From Leucothrix arctica (lineage in GTDB: Bacteria; Pseudomonadota; Gammaproteobacteria; Thiotrichales; Thiotrichaceae), in assembly GCF_003172895.1 (NCBI RefSeq), contig NZ_QGKL01000021.1, positions 62,001-126,000 on the forward strand: DNA of 64,000 nt. Reading direction: 5' to 3'. Under the pieces are notes generated by a model. That model saw only the letters and a program-made list of their open reading frames with translations. It was not told the DNA's origin and did not search any database. Position 1 is the first letter of the stretch, and every line of letters begins with the position of its first letter. Of the stretch, positions 17,085-26,035 are shown piece by piece. The position numbers and the translations under genes were made by a program.

Positions 17085-18320
17085 TTAAACAGCCTTACCG
17101 TCAGCAGTTTGTGTCTTGCTGCTGTCATCTAAGTCAAAGTCTGTCAGCTCTAGTACCTTCCAAGGTAGGCCGTACTTGTTCATGTCTTCCATAAACGGGT
17201 CTGGATCAAACTGTTCGATATTCCATACGCCGTCGGCTTTCCACTTTTTCTCAAGCAACATCTTGGCACCGATCATGGCAGGAACACCGGTGGTGTATGA
17301 AATCGCCTGTGACTGCACTTCTTTGTAACAGTCTTGGTGATCACAAGTGTTATAGAGGTAAATAATGCGTTCCTTACCGTCTTTGATACCTTTCACTACG
17401 CAACCGATACAGGTTCGACCTTTTGTACGTGGGCCTAAGCTTGATGGGTCTGGCAACATTTGAGCAAGCAGTTGAATCGGTACAATTTCTTGGCCGTTAT
17501 ACATAATCGGCTCAATGCTAGTCATACCAACATTACCAAGTACTTCTAGATGCTTTAAGTAGCTATCACCAAAGCTCATCCAAAACTGAGCGCGCTTAAG
17601 TGTTGGATAGTGCTTAGTTAGCGACTCCAACTCTTCGTGGTACATACGGTAAATATTGTAAGTACCCACGTCTTCTGGGCAAGTGAAGCTAGCCTTTTTC
17701 GACATGGCAGGTGTTTCAATGAACTCACCATTTTCCCAATGACGGCACTCTGCAGTGACTTCACGAATATTGATTTCAGGGTTAAAGTTAGTCGCAAACG
17801 GATAACCATGGTCGCCACCATTAACATCAATAATGTCCAGCTCGTGAATCTCATCGAAATAATGTTTAGCGATGTAGGCTGTAAACATATTGGTCGCGCC
17901 AGGGTCAAAACCACTCCCTAGTAATGCCGTCAAACCTGCTTCTTTAAAGCGCTCGTGGTATGCCCACTGCCAGCTATATTCAAACTTTGCCGTATCTAAT
18001 GGCTCGTAATTTGCCGTGTCCATATAGTCCACGCCAGCGGCTAAGCACGCGTCCATAATGGTCAAATCTTGGTAAGGCAAAGCAACATTGATCACTAGTG
18101 ACGGCTGCTCTTTTTCTAACAGCTTAGTCAAGTCGGGTACATTATCCGCATCAATTTGAGCGGTGCGAATAGGGCGACTGAGTTGTTCGGCTATTGCCTT
18201 ACATTTTGACTCAGTTCGACTCGCTAAAATAATCTCACTGAATATTTCAGGTAACTGCGCACATTTGTGCGTTACTACACCACCGACACCGCCGGCACCA
18301 ATTATCATGACCTTAGACAT
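17085..18320 (-). CDS. Carboxynorspermidine synthase (saccharopine dehydrogenase family)
   Basis: An NADPH-dependent enzyme that condenses aspartate semialdehyde with a diamine, the step before NspC. The N-terminal Rossmann motif is IGAGGVGGVVTHKCAQ, and the saccharopine dehydrogenase C-terminal domain (LGSGFDPGATNMF, GGDHGYPFATNF) follows. The open frame reaches 18338, but ATG at 18320 directly starts the Rossmann domain and has a GGGGG ribosome site, so it is preferred; this gives 411 residues. It forms an operon with nspC (2 bp apart). With speA it supports a spermidine or norspermidine pathway that avoids SpeD/SpeE. Confidence 0.93.
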   Translation of the reverse strand: MSKVMIIGAGGVGGVVTHKCAQLPEIFSEIILASRTESKCKAIAEQLSRPIRTAQIDADNVPDLTKLLEKEQPSLVINVALPYQDLTIMDACLAAGVDYMDTANYEPLDTAKFEYSWQWAYHERFKEAGLTALLGSGFDPGATNMFTAYIAKHYFDEIHELDIIDVNGGDHGYPFATNFNPEINIREVTAECRHWENGEFIETPAMSKKASFTCPEDVGTYNIYRMYHEELESLTKHYPTLKRAQFWMSFGDSYLKHLEVLGNVGMTSIEPIMYNGQEIVPIQLLAQMLPDPSSLGPRTKGRTCIGCVVKGIKDGKERIIYLYNTCDHQDCYKEVQSQAISYTTGVPAMIGAKMLLEKKWKADGVWNIEQFDPDPFMEDMNKYGLPWKVLELTDFDLDDSSKTQTADGKAV

Positions 18321-18412
18321 AGCTATACCCCCACACACAGCATTCTGAATTAGCTGGTGCTTGTTGTTTCAGTAAAATTTAATAAATTTGTGTGATCGAG
18401 AAATTCGCGAAT

Positions 18413-19048
18413 TTACTCTATTTCAAACTCATCTAAAAAGTTCTTCAATTGATCAAAAATTGGGTGATCCCAATCCCATAAGTTCTTCTTAAATGTATCG
18501 TGAAAATTAGCATTTTCAAACAATGCTGAATAAGCATAGCTTTTACTTTTATCTGAGCTTTTGTACTTAGCTAGCTGTGCCTCTGGAATGTGATTATGTG
18601 CTCCGGAAACAAAGCCACTAGCAGCAGACTGCATATCATCGCTTAAAGACTTTAGCAACAAAGCCTCTAACGCTCCTATGCTAGAACAATCAGGCATAAT
18701 ATAAACACCTACAGAGATTGCAGGGTTTTGTTTATTAACAACGCCAGCTTCAACTGGAACAGCATCACGAGGAACCAACTCATCTCTTTTTAGCTGATCG
18801 CAAATACTTTGTAGTGCCGAATCACAACTTTCATCTGCATCTCTAAAAACAACCAAGCCTTTAACATCTTCAAACTCTGCCTGATTGCTAATATTTTTCC
18901 AGACAGCTTTAAAGTTATCTTTCCCACCATAAGGGACTATCTGAAATGCTTCTTTATTTTTTCCAAGATGAGAAAGCAAGGATGACAACATGATGTGATC
19001 ATCTTTTCCTTCCACAAGCAGCAAAAAAGGAGACTTAACGATTTGCAT
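18413..19048 (-). CDS. DUF3226-like TOPRIM protein, partner of upstream ATPase
   Basis: A 211-residue protein whose N-terminus carries a TOPRIM pattern: LLLVEGKDDHIML (catalytic Glu) and GLVVFRDADES (Asp pair). This fits the DUF3226 group, related to the nuclease half of OLD proteins. A TGGAGAG ribosome site precedes the ATG, and only 12 bp separate it from the ATPase gene, so both are one unit. Split ATPase plus TOPRIM pairs are known from anti-phage systems (OLD, PARIS, Gabija); a defence role here is inferred from that resemblance. The exact family needs a profile search. Confidence 0.75.
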   Translation of the reverse strand: MQIVKSPFLLLVEGKDDHIMLSSLLSHLGKNKEAFQIVPYGGKDNFKAVWKNISNQAEFEDVKGLVVFRDADESCDSALQSICDQLKRDELVPRDAVPVEAGVVNKQNPAISVGVYIMPDCSSIGALEALLLKSLSDDMQSAASGFVSGAHNHIPEAQLAKYKSSDKSKSYAYSALFENANFHDTFKKNLWDWDHPIFDQLKNFLDEFEIE

Positions 19049-19060
19049 ATTACTCTCCAG

Positions 19061-20077
19061 TTACCGTAATGGCAGGTTAAGATCAAACGCTGTCTTTATA
19101 TCTTCTTCATCATGATTGATAGCAACAACCTCACCTTTTCTATTTTGCAGACGGATAACATTTAATTCATAGTTATCTTGAGCTTCCATCGCTTCATGAG
19201 CAGCAGCAATACATTCACGACTGTGTGTTGTTGCAAACACCTGAACATCATTTTTTACTGCATAGTCGATAATTGCTTTCCAAACAGAACCTAACGCTGA
19301 GTAATGAATACCATTCTCAATTTCATCAGCAATCATAATGTCTGAACCCGATAAAATTAAATTAGAGAGCATTTCCATTGACCGTGTAAAACCATGGCCG
19401 AATTGAGTGGTCGGGATTTTGTAATCTAATCCAACATCAGCATATACCATTGGTTGTGTTGACGGAGGTGCTTCAAGGTACCTTAGGCCATTTAATCGCG
19501 GCTCGATTACACTTAACGAATCAATCAGTTGTGACTCGCCATTCTTCATTAATGATACCTTGTTGAATAAACTTTTTTGCTTTTCGTAGTCTCCAATACC
19601 TATAGGTAAGATGTTTATCTTTAGAAAGTCCCGGTGAAAGTATTCTTCATATACCTTGGCGGGGACCACATTAAACCTTCCAGAGCCTGCATTAGTTATT
19701 TTTTCTGGAGTCACATATTCTTTGTACCTAGTAAAATCATCCCTAAATCTCACCCTATGTACTTCATGGTCTTGAGATCCAATATAGTGTGACGCTAACT
19801 CAACACTGAGGCTTTTATTTTTTTCTGGGTAGAGCCAACTCCAAAAGTTCTCTTTTGTCGTTATGTCATTCCCATAATTCATTCTAAATGTATTAGGCAA
19901 AGCTTTAAACTGTTGTTCATCACCCCAAAGCGTCACCAACCCCTCTAACAACCCCGTCTTACCAACATTACTATCACCCACAATCAAGTTTACCCGCTTG
20001 AGATCTTTCATCTCAAAGTCAGTAAAGTTTCGATAGTTTTTAAATTGGACGGAATCAACTAAAGGCATGATATTCAC
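19061..20077 (-). CDS. AAA/ABC-type ATPase (AAA_15/AAA_21-like) of a two-gene module
   Basis: A 338-residue SMC/OLD-like ATPase. It has Walker A GDSNVGKTG near residue 35, an ABC-signature-like FGHGFTRSMEML, Walker B IMIADEIENGIH and a switch His in ATTHSRECI. The N-terminal FKNYRNF motif is typical of RecF/OLD ATPases. The first codon is GTG; an ATG three codons later is an equal choice, and neither has a clear ribosome site. It lies directly upstream of a TOPRIM gene and between two polyamine genes, an odd place that suggests insertion. Confidence 0.82.
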   Translation of the reverse strand: MNIMPLVDSVQFKNYRNFTDFEMKDLKRVNLIVGDSNVGKTGLLEGLVTLWGDEQQFKALPNTFRMNYGNDITTKENFWSWLYPEKNKSLSVELASHYIGSQDHEVHRVRFRDDFTRYKEYVTPEKITNAGSGRFNVVPAKVYEEYFHRDFLKINILPIGIGDYEKQKSLFNKVSLMKNGESQLIDSLSVIEPRLNGLRYLEAPPSTQPMVYADVGLDYKIPTTQFGHGFTRSMEMLSNLILSGSDIMIADEIENGIHYSALGSVWKAIIDYAVKNDVQVFATTHSRECIAAAHEAMEAQDNYELNVIRLQNRKGEVVAINHDEEDIKTAFDLNLPLR

Positions 20078-20151
20078 ACTAAAATTAGGGCTAGGGTTAA
20101 AGTATAACTCACATTATCCAACAACCCTAAAATTGCACAAGACTAGATCAA

Positions 20152-22077
20152 CTAGCGCTCAAAGTAGGTGTAACCCTGTAAACTGTCTCTAAATGCTTTT
20201 AACATCTGTTTTCTCATGGCAACGGATATCTTACCTTCACGCACTGCCACTTCAGCTTTCTTACGGAACTGCTCCAGCATTGTGCTAGGGCTGTATTCCA
20301 CGTAACTGAGTACGTCCGAGATGCTGTCGCCCTCAAACTCACGCTGAAAATCAAAATCGCCGCCTGCATTTATTTTCACACTGACCACATTGGTATCACC
20401 AAATAGGTTATGTAAGTCTCCTAACGTTTCTTGGTACGCCCCAACTAAGAAGACCCCTAAATAATATTCTTCATCTGGCTTCAAGGGGTGCAAAGGTAGT
20501 GTATTTACATACCCTGCTGGTGATGAAAATTTATCAATTTTGCCGTCACAATCGCAGGTAATATCTGCAATGATAGCGTCGCGTGTCGGTTTTTCATCCA
20601 AACGATGAATCGGCATAATTGGGAAAATTTGGTCAATTGCCCAGACATCAGGTAATGACTGAAACAAACTAAAGTTGCCATAATAAATATCGGATAACAG
20701 CTCTGGTAGGTTTTCTAGCTCAGCAGGTACACGCGCTATACTTGGCAAAATCGCGGCAATTTTATCGAGGATTGCGAGGTTAATATTTTCTGCTAGGGCG
20801 CGTTCACGCAATGTCGCTTGGCCTCGGTGAAATAAGTCTCTCACTTCATCGCGGTAATACAACGAGTCGTTGTAGCACTCTTGGAAGTTCTTGGGTGTCA
20901 CCGTGTTTAACACCGAGAACAGGTTCTTCAATACCTCAATAGTATCTTCTGGCAGGCTATCTGGCAGCTGTCCTGGCTTATGGTCACGTACGTCCAGCAC
21001 ATTGAACAGCAACATCGACGAATAAGCGACTGTCGCACGACCTGACTCAGACACTAACACCGGGTGATCAATCGCCATTGCATCTAACGTTTCTTTTACT
21101 GTTTCAACGATATTGACGCAGTACTCATCCAGCTGGTAATTCATGCTGTGAGTGCTATTACTACTGCTTCCTTCATAGTCCACAGCAAGTCCACCACCTA
21201 AGTCTAGATAACCCAGTGGCGCGCCTTCTGAGACTAACCCTGCATAGAAACGACAAGCTTCTGCAACGCCAGTACGGACATTTCGGATATTTGGAATCTG
21301 CGAGCCAAGGTGAGTGTGCAACATCTGCAAGCAATGCAGTTTGTCATTCGCTTTAAGCTGGTCAACCACATCTAATAAAGCAGAAGTCGATAAACCAAAA
21401 ATAGAGCGATCGCCGCTATCTTCTTGCCAGTGTCCATCAACCGTAGTTGATAAGCGTAAGCGCACACCAATCAACGGCTCTATGCCTAACGCTGCGCTGC
21501 GCTCAAGAATGACTGGTAGCTCTGCTGGCGTTTCAAGTACAAAGAAGCACTGTACGCCCATTTGACGCGCATAAAGCCCTAGCTCTATAAACTCAGCATC
21601 TTTATAACCGTTGCAAATGATGAGGCTATTATTATCTTTGAGCTGAGATAACGCGATGATCAGCTCGGCTTTACTGCCCGCCTCTAAACCATGGTTATAT
21701 CGCTGGCCAAACGTCGCGATCTCTTCAACCACGTGACACTGCTGGTTAACCTTGATAGGGAAGACGCCACGGTAATGGTTTTGATAATCCGCATCTTTAA
21801 TTGCATTGGCAAATGCTTCGTTAAGCTGCTGAATTCTATAATCCAACAGGTTTTCGATACGTAAGATGCAAGGCATCTCCATACCACGCTCTTGCATACC
21901 TTTAACAATATCAATAATGGCGACAGAGACTTTTTCACCCTTGATATTGACCGTAACGGTCGCATCACCATTATCGGAGAGGTCAAAGTATCCCGCTCCC
22001 CACTGTTTGACGCTGTATAAATCTGCACTTTGTTCGACTGACCAGTCTGCTGCGCTATGTGGTTGATTTTGACTCAT
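20152..22077 (-). CDS. speA: Biosynthetic arginine decarboxylase
   Basis: A PLP enzyme that converts arginine to agmatine, the first step of the agmatine route to putrescine. The 641 residues match SpeA length. The PLP lysine lies in GVFPIKVNQQ (Lys109), with GLEAGSKAEL, LDLGGGLAVDYEGS and the C-terminal barrel also clear. The start ATG precedes the typical SpeA beginning (DWSVEQSADLYSVKQWGAGYF). It is in the same direction as the carboxynorspermidine genes, separated from them by the ATPase/TOPRIM pair. Confidence 0.97.
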   Translation of the reverse strand: MSQNQPHSAADWSVEQSADLYSVKQWGAGYFDLSDNGDATVTVNIKGEKVSVAIIDIVKGMQERGMEMPCILRIENLLDYRIQQLNEAFANAIKDADYQNHYRGVFPIKVNQQCHVVEEIATFGQRYNHGLEAGSKAELIIALSQLKDNNSLIICNGYKDAEFIELGLYARQMGVQCFFVLETPAELPVILERSAALGIEPLIGVRLRLSTTVDGHWQEDSGDRSIFGLSTSALLDVVDQLKANDKLHCLQMLHTHLGSQIPNIRNVRTGVAEACRFYAGLVSEGAPLGYLDLGGGLAVDYEGSSSNSTHSMNYQLDEYCVNIVETVKETLDAMAIDHPVLVSESGRATVAYSSMLLFNVLDVRDHKPGQLPDSLPEDTIEVLKNLFSVLNTVTPKNFQECYNDSLYYRDEVRDLFHRGQATLRERALAENINLAILDKIAAILPSIARVPAELENLPELLSDIYYGNFSLFQSLPDVWAIDQIFPIMPIHRLDEKPTRDAIIADITCDCDGKIDKFSSPAGYVNTLPLHPLKPDEEYYLGVFLVGAYQETLGDLHNLFGDTNVVSVKINAGGDFDFQREFEGDSISDVLSYVEYSPSTMLEQFRKKAEVAVREGKISVAMRKQMLKAFRDSLQGYTYFER

Positions 22078-22316
22078 TCACAACGACTTCCATTCAAAAA
22101 ATACTATAAACAACAACGCCATGGCGTTGACTCACCTTGCACATTTTATGCAGCCGAAAATTGTACCACCAAACTATTTTTTGGCGCTAGTAAATATGCC
22201 CTCTTAGGGTTAAAGCATCTAAATTATTGTTAATACCGTATTTATTTCCTAAGGTTAATTGTATAAATTTAAATCTGTCTCCTATAATTACCGCACCCAA
22301 CCTCGGAGTAGTCGTT

Positions 22317-22919
22317 GTGAAAACTACTGCAATACTTGTCGTAAGTCTTTCTTTTTTTACCCTCTTCAGTGCCTCTCTTGTACTAGCAGAAGATTCGATT
22401 GAATTCGCTGTTAAGCCTAATCGTGAGCTTACAAAAATCCAACATAACCAGTTGGATACTTTATTTCTGTCTCTACGAAATGCTAAAAGTGCGGTAGAAG
22501 CTTATGGCCATGAAAAAGAAATATGGCGTATTTGGATGACACCAAAAGACGAGAAGCTCGCAGCGCTGATGTACACCGCGATGGGGCATATTGATGATGA
22601 ACAATACAAAGAAGCTATTACCACACTAAACATGGTTGTATCGCGCTTTCCAAAATATGCGGAAGGATGGAATCAGCGTGCATTTGCACACTTTCATTTA
22701 GACCAGTACGAAGAGTCACTTAACGATATTGCTAAGACATTAAAACTTGAGCCAAGACACTTCGGTGCTATGTCAGGCAGAGGAATTATTTACATTAATA
22801 GGGGGGAGTCATTGCTGGCGAAAGAAACTTTCATCCATGCAATGAACTACCACCCTTACTTGCGTAGCCGTAATTTATTATTAACAATTCCCGCAGAAGT
22901 GAAGGAATTATTTATCTAA
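22317..22919 (+). CDS. Exported tetratricopeptide-repeat protein
   Basis: Starting at GTG 22317, with GGAG 9 nt upstream, the 200-residue protein opens with a clear signal peptide (VKTTAILVV ... LVLAEDS). The frame continues 30 codons upstream from a TTG but would bury the signal. Residues about 95-170 hold two or more TPR units (AITTLNMVVSRFPKYAEGWNQRA, SLNDIAKTLKLEPRHFGAMS). It is probably a periplasmic protein-interaction factor. It is single and divergent from speA, and its function is unknown. Confidence 0.85.
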   Translation: MKTTAILVVSLSFFTLFSASLVLAEDSIEFAVKPNRELTKIQHNQLDTLFLSLRNAKSAVEAYGHEKEIWRIWMTPKDEKLAALMYTAMGHIDDEQYKEAITTLNMVVSRFPKYAEGWNQRAFAHFHLDQYEESLNDIAKTLKLEPRHFGAMSGRGIIYINRGESLLAKETFIHAMNYHPYLRSRNLLLTIPAEVKELFI

Positions 22920-22951
22920 ATACTGGCCTAGCGAATAGCTGAAGTTGTCGC

Positions 22952-23818
22952 TTAAGACACTTCAGCGAGTGCCATTTCGATATATAACTCACGCAACTGC
23001 TGAGTAATTTTACCTGGCTTGCCGTCGCCTAACTTTGCGCCGTCAATCTTCACCACGCCTTGCACAAACATTGTTGCAGAGGTGACGAACGCTTCTGCAG
23101 CGTCATAACATTCTTCAACGGTAAATAGGCGTTCTTCGACCTTATAGTTATGCTTTTCAGCGAGTGCTAATACAGCACGACGCGTAATTCCGTTCAGAAT
23201 GGCATTACCAACCTGACGCGTCACTATCGTTCCTTCTTTAGTCACAATATAAGCGTTGTTTGAGCTACCTTCTGTAACATAGCCATCTTCAACCATCCAC
23301 GCATCACTGAAGCCGGCCGCTTTCGCTTCCATCTTCGCCATACAAGGTGCGAGTAGACCTACTGTTTTGATGTCGCGACGTGCCCAACGGATATCAGCAA
23401 CCGTTTTAACAGTAATACCTGTTTCTGCGATCGGGTTATCAATCACATTTTTAGCCTGAGTAAATAAAACCAGCGTTGGTTTTACATTTTCACCAGGATA
23501 AATAAAGTCGCGATCAGCTGCACCACGCGTTACTTGTAGATACACCAAACCTTCATCAAGCTTGTTTAGCGTAATCAATCTGTTTTGTATCGCTTCGATC
23601 TCATCATCAGTTCCAGGAGACTGCATTGATAACTCAGACAGAGAACGACGTAAACGAGTCATATGCCCTTCGTTTTCGATCAATTTACCACGCAACACAG
23701 ACGACACTTCATAAACGCCATCCGCAAACATAAAACCACGATCAAACACGGATACACGTGCTTCTTCTTCAGGGACAAACTTGCCATTGACGTAAACTAT
23801 TCTGCTCATCATTTTCAT
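22952..23818 (-). CDS. dat: D-amino-acid transaminase (class IV aminotransferase)
   Basis: A PLP-dependent branched-chain/D-alanine aminotransferase-fold enzyme of 288 residues. Key blocks are VSVFDRGFMFADGVYEVSSV, the PLP lysine in LLAPCMAKMEAKAAG, and EGSSNNAYIV. These fit D-alanine transaminase, which makes D-glutamate and D-alanine. The start could also be the ATG two or three codons further in (MMSRIVYV or MSRIVYV), as no strong ribosome site separates them. It is a single gene, convergent with the TPR gene. Confidence 0.9.
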   Translation of the reverse strand: MKMMSRIVYVNGKFVPEEEARVSVFDRGFMFADGVYEVSSVLRGKLIENEGHMTRLRRSLSELSMQSPGTDDEIEAIQNRLITLNKLDEGLVYLQVTRGAADRDFIYPGENVKPTLVLFTQAKNVIDNPIAETGITVKTVADIRWARRDIKTVGLLAPCMAKMEAKAAGFSDAWMVEDGYVTEGSSNNAYIVTKEGTIVTRQVGNAILNGITRRAVLALAEKHNYKVEERLFTVEECYDAAEAFVTSATMFVQGVVKIDGAKLGDGKPGKITQQLRELYIEMALAEVS

Positions 23819-24008
23819 CTCAATATTCTCAACAAAGCTTTCATCTAAATATACTTAAACTAACAGGTTGAAACAACTGATATATATCTATAGATAGGTT
23901 GATTTAACCATAAATTCATACAGTTCATGATGAATGGACAGATTAAGCAAGGATGCAGACTTCTTTTTCTACACTAGTGGCAATAATAAAAATAATGACA
24001 CTAAGCAT

Positions 24009-25937
24009 ATGAGCATTAAATACCGCCCAGAAATTGACGGCTTACGCGCATTAGCGGTATTGCCCGTTCTGCTTTACCACATCGGTTTTGCCGGCTTTAG
24101 TGGGGGATTTATCGGAGTTGATATTTTCTTTGTCATCAGCGGTTACTTGATTACTGCCATCATTCTCAGAGAGAAAGTAGAGGATGATTTTTCGATTGGT
24201 CGTTTTTATGAGCGTCGTGCGAGACGTATCTTACCTGCCTTGCTAGCCATGATTTTTGCTTGTCTCTGTGTATCTTATTTTTGGATGGCACCTTCGCAGT
24301 TGAAAGAGTTTGGTGGCTCTAGCATATCCGCGATATTTTTTGTCTCAAACCTGTTTTTCATGAAGCATTCGACCTACTTCGATGCGGCTTCTGAAGAAAT
24401 GCCGCTGCTACACACTTGGAGCTTGGCGGTCGAAGAACAGTACTACATTATCTTTCCCATTTTTATCTTGCTGACTTGGCGCTTTGGTTTTAAAGCCGTC
24501 TTTTCTCTAGTCATAATGAGCTTTTTACTGAGTCTAGGCCTCAGTGAATACGGTTGGCGTAACCACAATACTGCTAACTTTTTCTTGATACCGTTTAGGG
24601 CATGGGAAATTTTAGCCGGCTCTATTTGTGCCTTCATGATGTTCAAGCGATCTGAGGTAAAGCATCAGCAAGTATTACCTTTACTGGGTTTAGCCATGAT
24701 TCTAGCTAGTGTGTTTTTATATGATAAGCACACGCCTTTTCCATCCTCGTACACCTTACTTCCAGTTGTTGGAACAACATTAATTATTTTGTTCTGCTCA
24801 GCAAGTAGTTTAGTTGGAAAGCTTCTAACAATTAAGCCGATGGTTTTCATTGGTTTAATCAGCTATAGCGCCTACTTATGGCACCAACCGCTATTAGCTT
24901 TTTATAGAATTCGTTTTGATGGCGACTTTTCGCTACTGCTTAAAGTGATCATTTTACTGATCAGCTTTGGGGTCGCTTATTTATCATGGCGTTATATAGA
25001 AACACCATTTCGTACCAAAGCCCCTGTTGCAACTCCTAAGCAACGATCTCGTGTGTTCTGGACATCCTCTGCTGCCATGTCTGTACTAGCAGCCGCTGGT
25101 TTAGCCTTATTTTTAAACAATGGCTTTACAGAGCGTCAGTCGGTTAACAACCAAAAAATGGCGACACTGGAGCATCAAGTAAGAAACAACTACGGCTTAA
25201 GTCCAGACTGTCAGTCATTTAACCTGTCTGATAATTGTAAAACGAACAATAACCCTGAGATATTGTTATGGGGGGACAGCTTTGCCATGCATCTTGGCGG
25301 CGCCTTAGTGAGCGCTGATAAGAACATAAAACTCATTCAGTTGACGCAGAATAGTTGTCCACCACTCATCGACTTTTCGATTATGAGGCCCAATAAAAAG
25401 GGTGCGGAAAACTGTATTACCTTCAACCATGACGTGATGGAGTTTATCGCTAGCACGCCGAGCATCAAGAAGGTCATTATCTCATCGCAGATTGCTTACC
25501 TTGTGGATCAAAAGGCAATTGGTAATAACGGTGAGCTTGTTTCGGCTAGTAAGGACGAAATCAGTCAAAAGTTCTTAAATACGGCTTCTAAAGTTAACGA
25601 GCTAGGGCGTGAAGTGCTTTTTGTCTCTCCAACGCCGGCAGATGGGCGTGATTTAGGGAAGTGTGTGTTTCGTAAAAACATGTTTGGTGGTGACTTAGAA
25701 GACTGTTCGTTTTTACGTAGTAACTATTCAGATGATGCTCGCCAAGCTTTTCAGGTGACTGATAACATCAAAAAACACGTGAATACTTTGCTGCTTAGCG
25801 AATTAATTTGTGATGATAATGACTGTGCGACATCACTCAACCGTATTCCGATCTATCGTGATAAAGGCCATTTGTCGTATGATGGCGCTAAAATAATAGG
25901 CGCTAAAAGCAAGCAATTAAAAGCATTTATAAACTAA
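24009..25937 (+). CDS. OafA/YrhL-type acyltransferase with C-terminal SGNH domain
   Basis: A membrane O-acyltransferase, about 642 residues from ATG 24009. The Acyl_transf_3 domain begins YRPEIDGLRALAVLPVLLYH and includes GGFIGVDIFFVISGYLIT and about ten membrane helices. It is followed by a periplasmic SGNH domain (ILLWGDSFAMHLGG, catalytic Ser in GDS, and a C-terminal DKGHLSYDGA). Such fusions acetylate LPS O-antigen, exopolysaccharide or peptidoglycan. The frame is open back to ATG 23934, but the conserved family start is at 24009. No polysaccharide gene cluster surrounds it. A convergent terminator follows. Confidence 0.92.
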   Translation: MSIKYRPEIDGLRALAVLPVLLYHIGFAGFSGGFIGVDIFFVISGYLITAIILREKVEDDFSIGRFYERRARRILPALLAMIFACLCVSYFWMAPSQLKEFGGSSISAIFFVSNLFFMKHSTYFDAASEEMPLLHTWSLAVEEQYYIIFPIFILLTWRFGFKAVFSLVIMSFLLSLGLSEYGWRNHNTANFFLIPFRAWEILAGSICAFMMFKRSEVKHQQVLPLLGLAMILASVFLYDKHTPFPSSYTLLPVVGTTLIILFCSASSLVGKLLTIKPMVFIGLISYSAYLWHQPLLAFYRIRFDGDFSLLLKVIILLISFGVAYLSWRYIETPFRTKAPVATPKQRSRVFWTSSAAMSVLAAAGLALFLNNGFTERQSVNNQKMATLEHQVRNNYGLSPDCQSFNLSDNCKTNNNPEILLWGDSFAMHLGGALVSADKNIKLIQLTQNSCPPLIDFSIMRPNKKGAENCITFNHDVMEFIASTPSIKKVIISSQIAYLVDQKAIGNNGELVSASKDEISQKFLNTASKVNELGREVLFVSPTPADGRDLGKCVFRKNMFGGDLEDCSFLRSNYSDDARQAFQVTDNIKKHVNTLLLSELICDDNDCATSLNRIPIYRDKGHLSYDGAKIIGAKSKQLKAFIN

Positions 25938-25970
25938 AGATATAGTTTAAAAGACTATATAAGGATTTAT

Positions 25971-26005
25971 AGCAAGTCAGTTAAGTACCTTAAAACTGAC
26001 TTGCT
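25971..26005. terminator. Bidirectional terminator between acyltransferase and UbiB-like genes
   Basis: A perfect 12-bp stem, AGCAAGTCAGTT / AACTGACTTGCT, has an 11-nt loop and T-rich flanks. It is placed between two convergent genes. Confidence 0.8.
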
Positions 26006-26035
26006 TACTTTTATGGCCGTTAGCTTATATAAGGC

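Noticed and set aside
17618-17914. 98-codon frame within the carboxynorspermidine synthase gene
   Set aside because: It is a shifted frame on the same strand with no ribosome site and no protein features.
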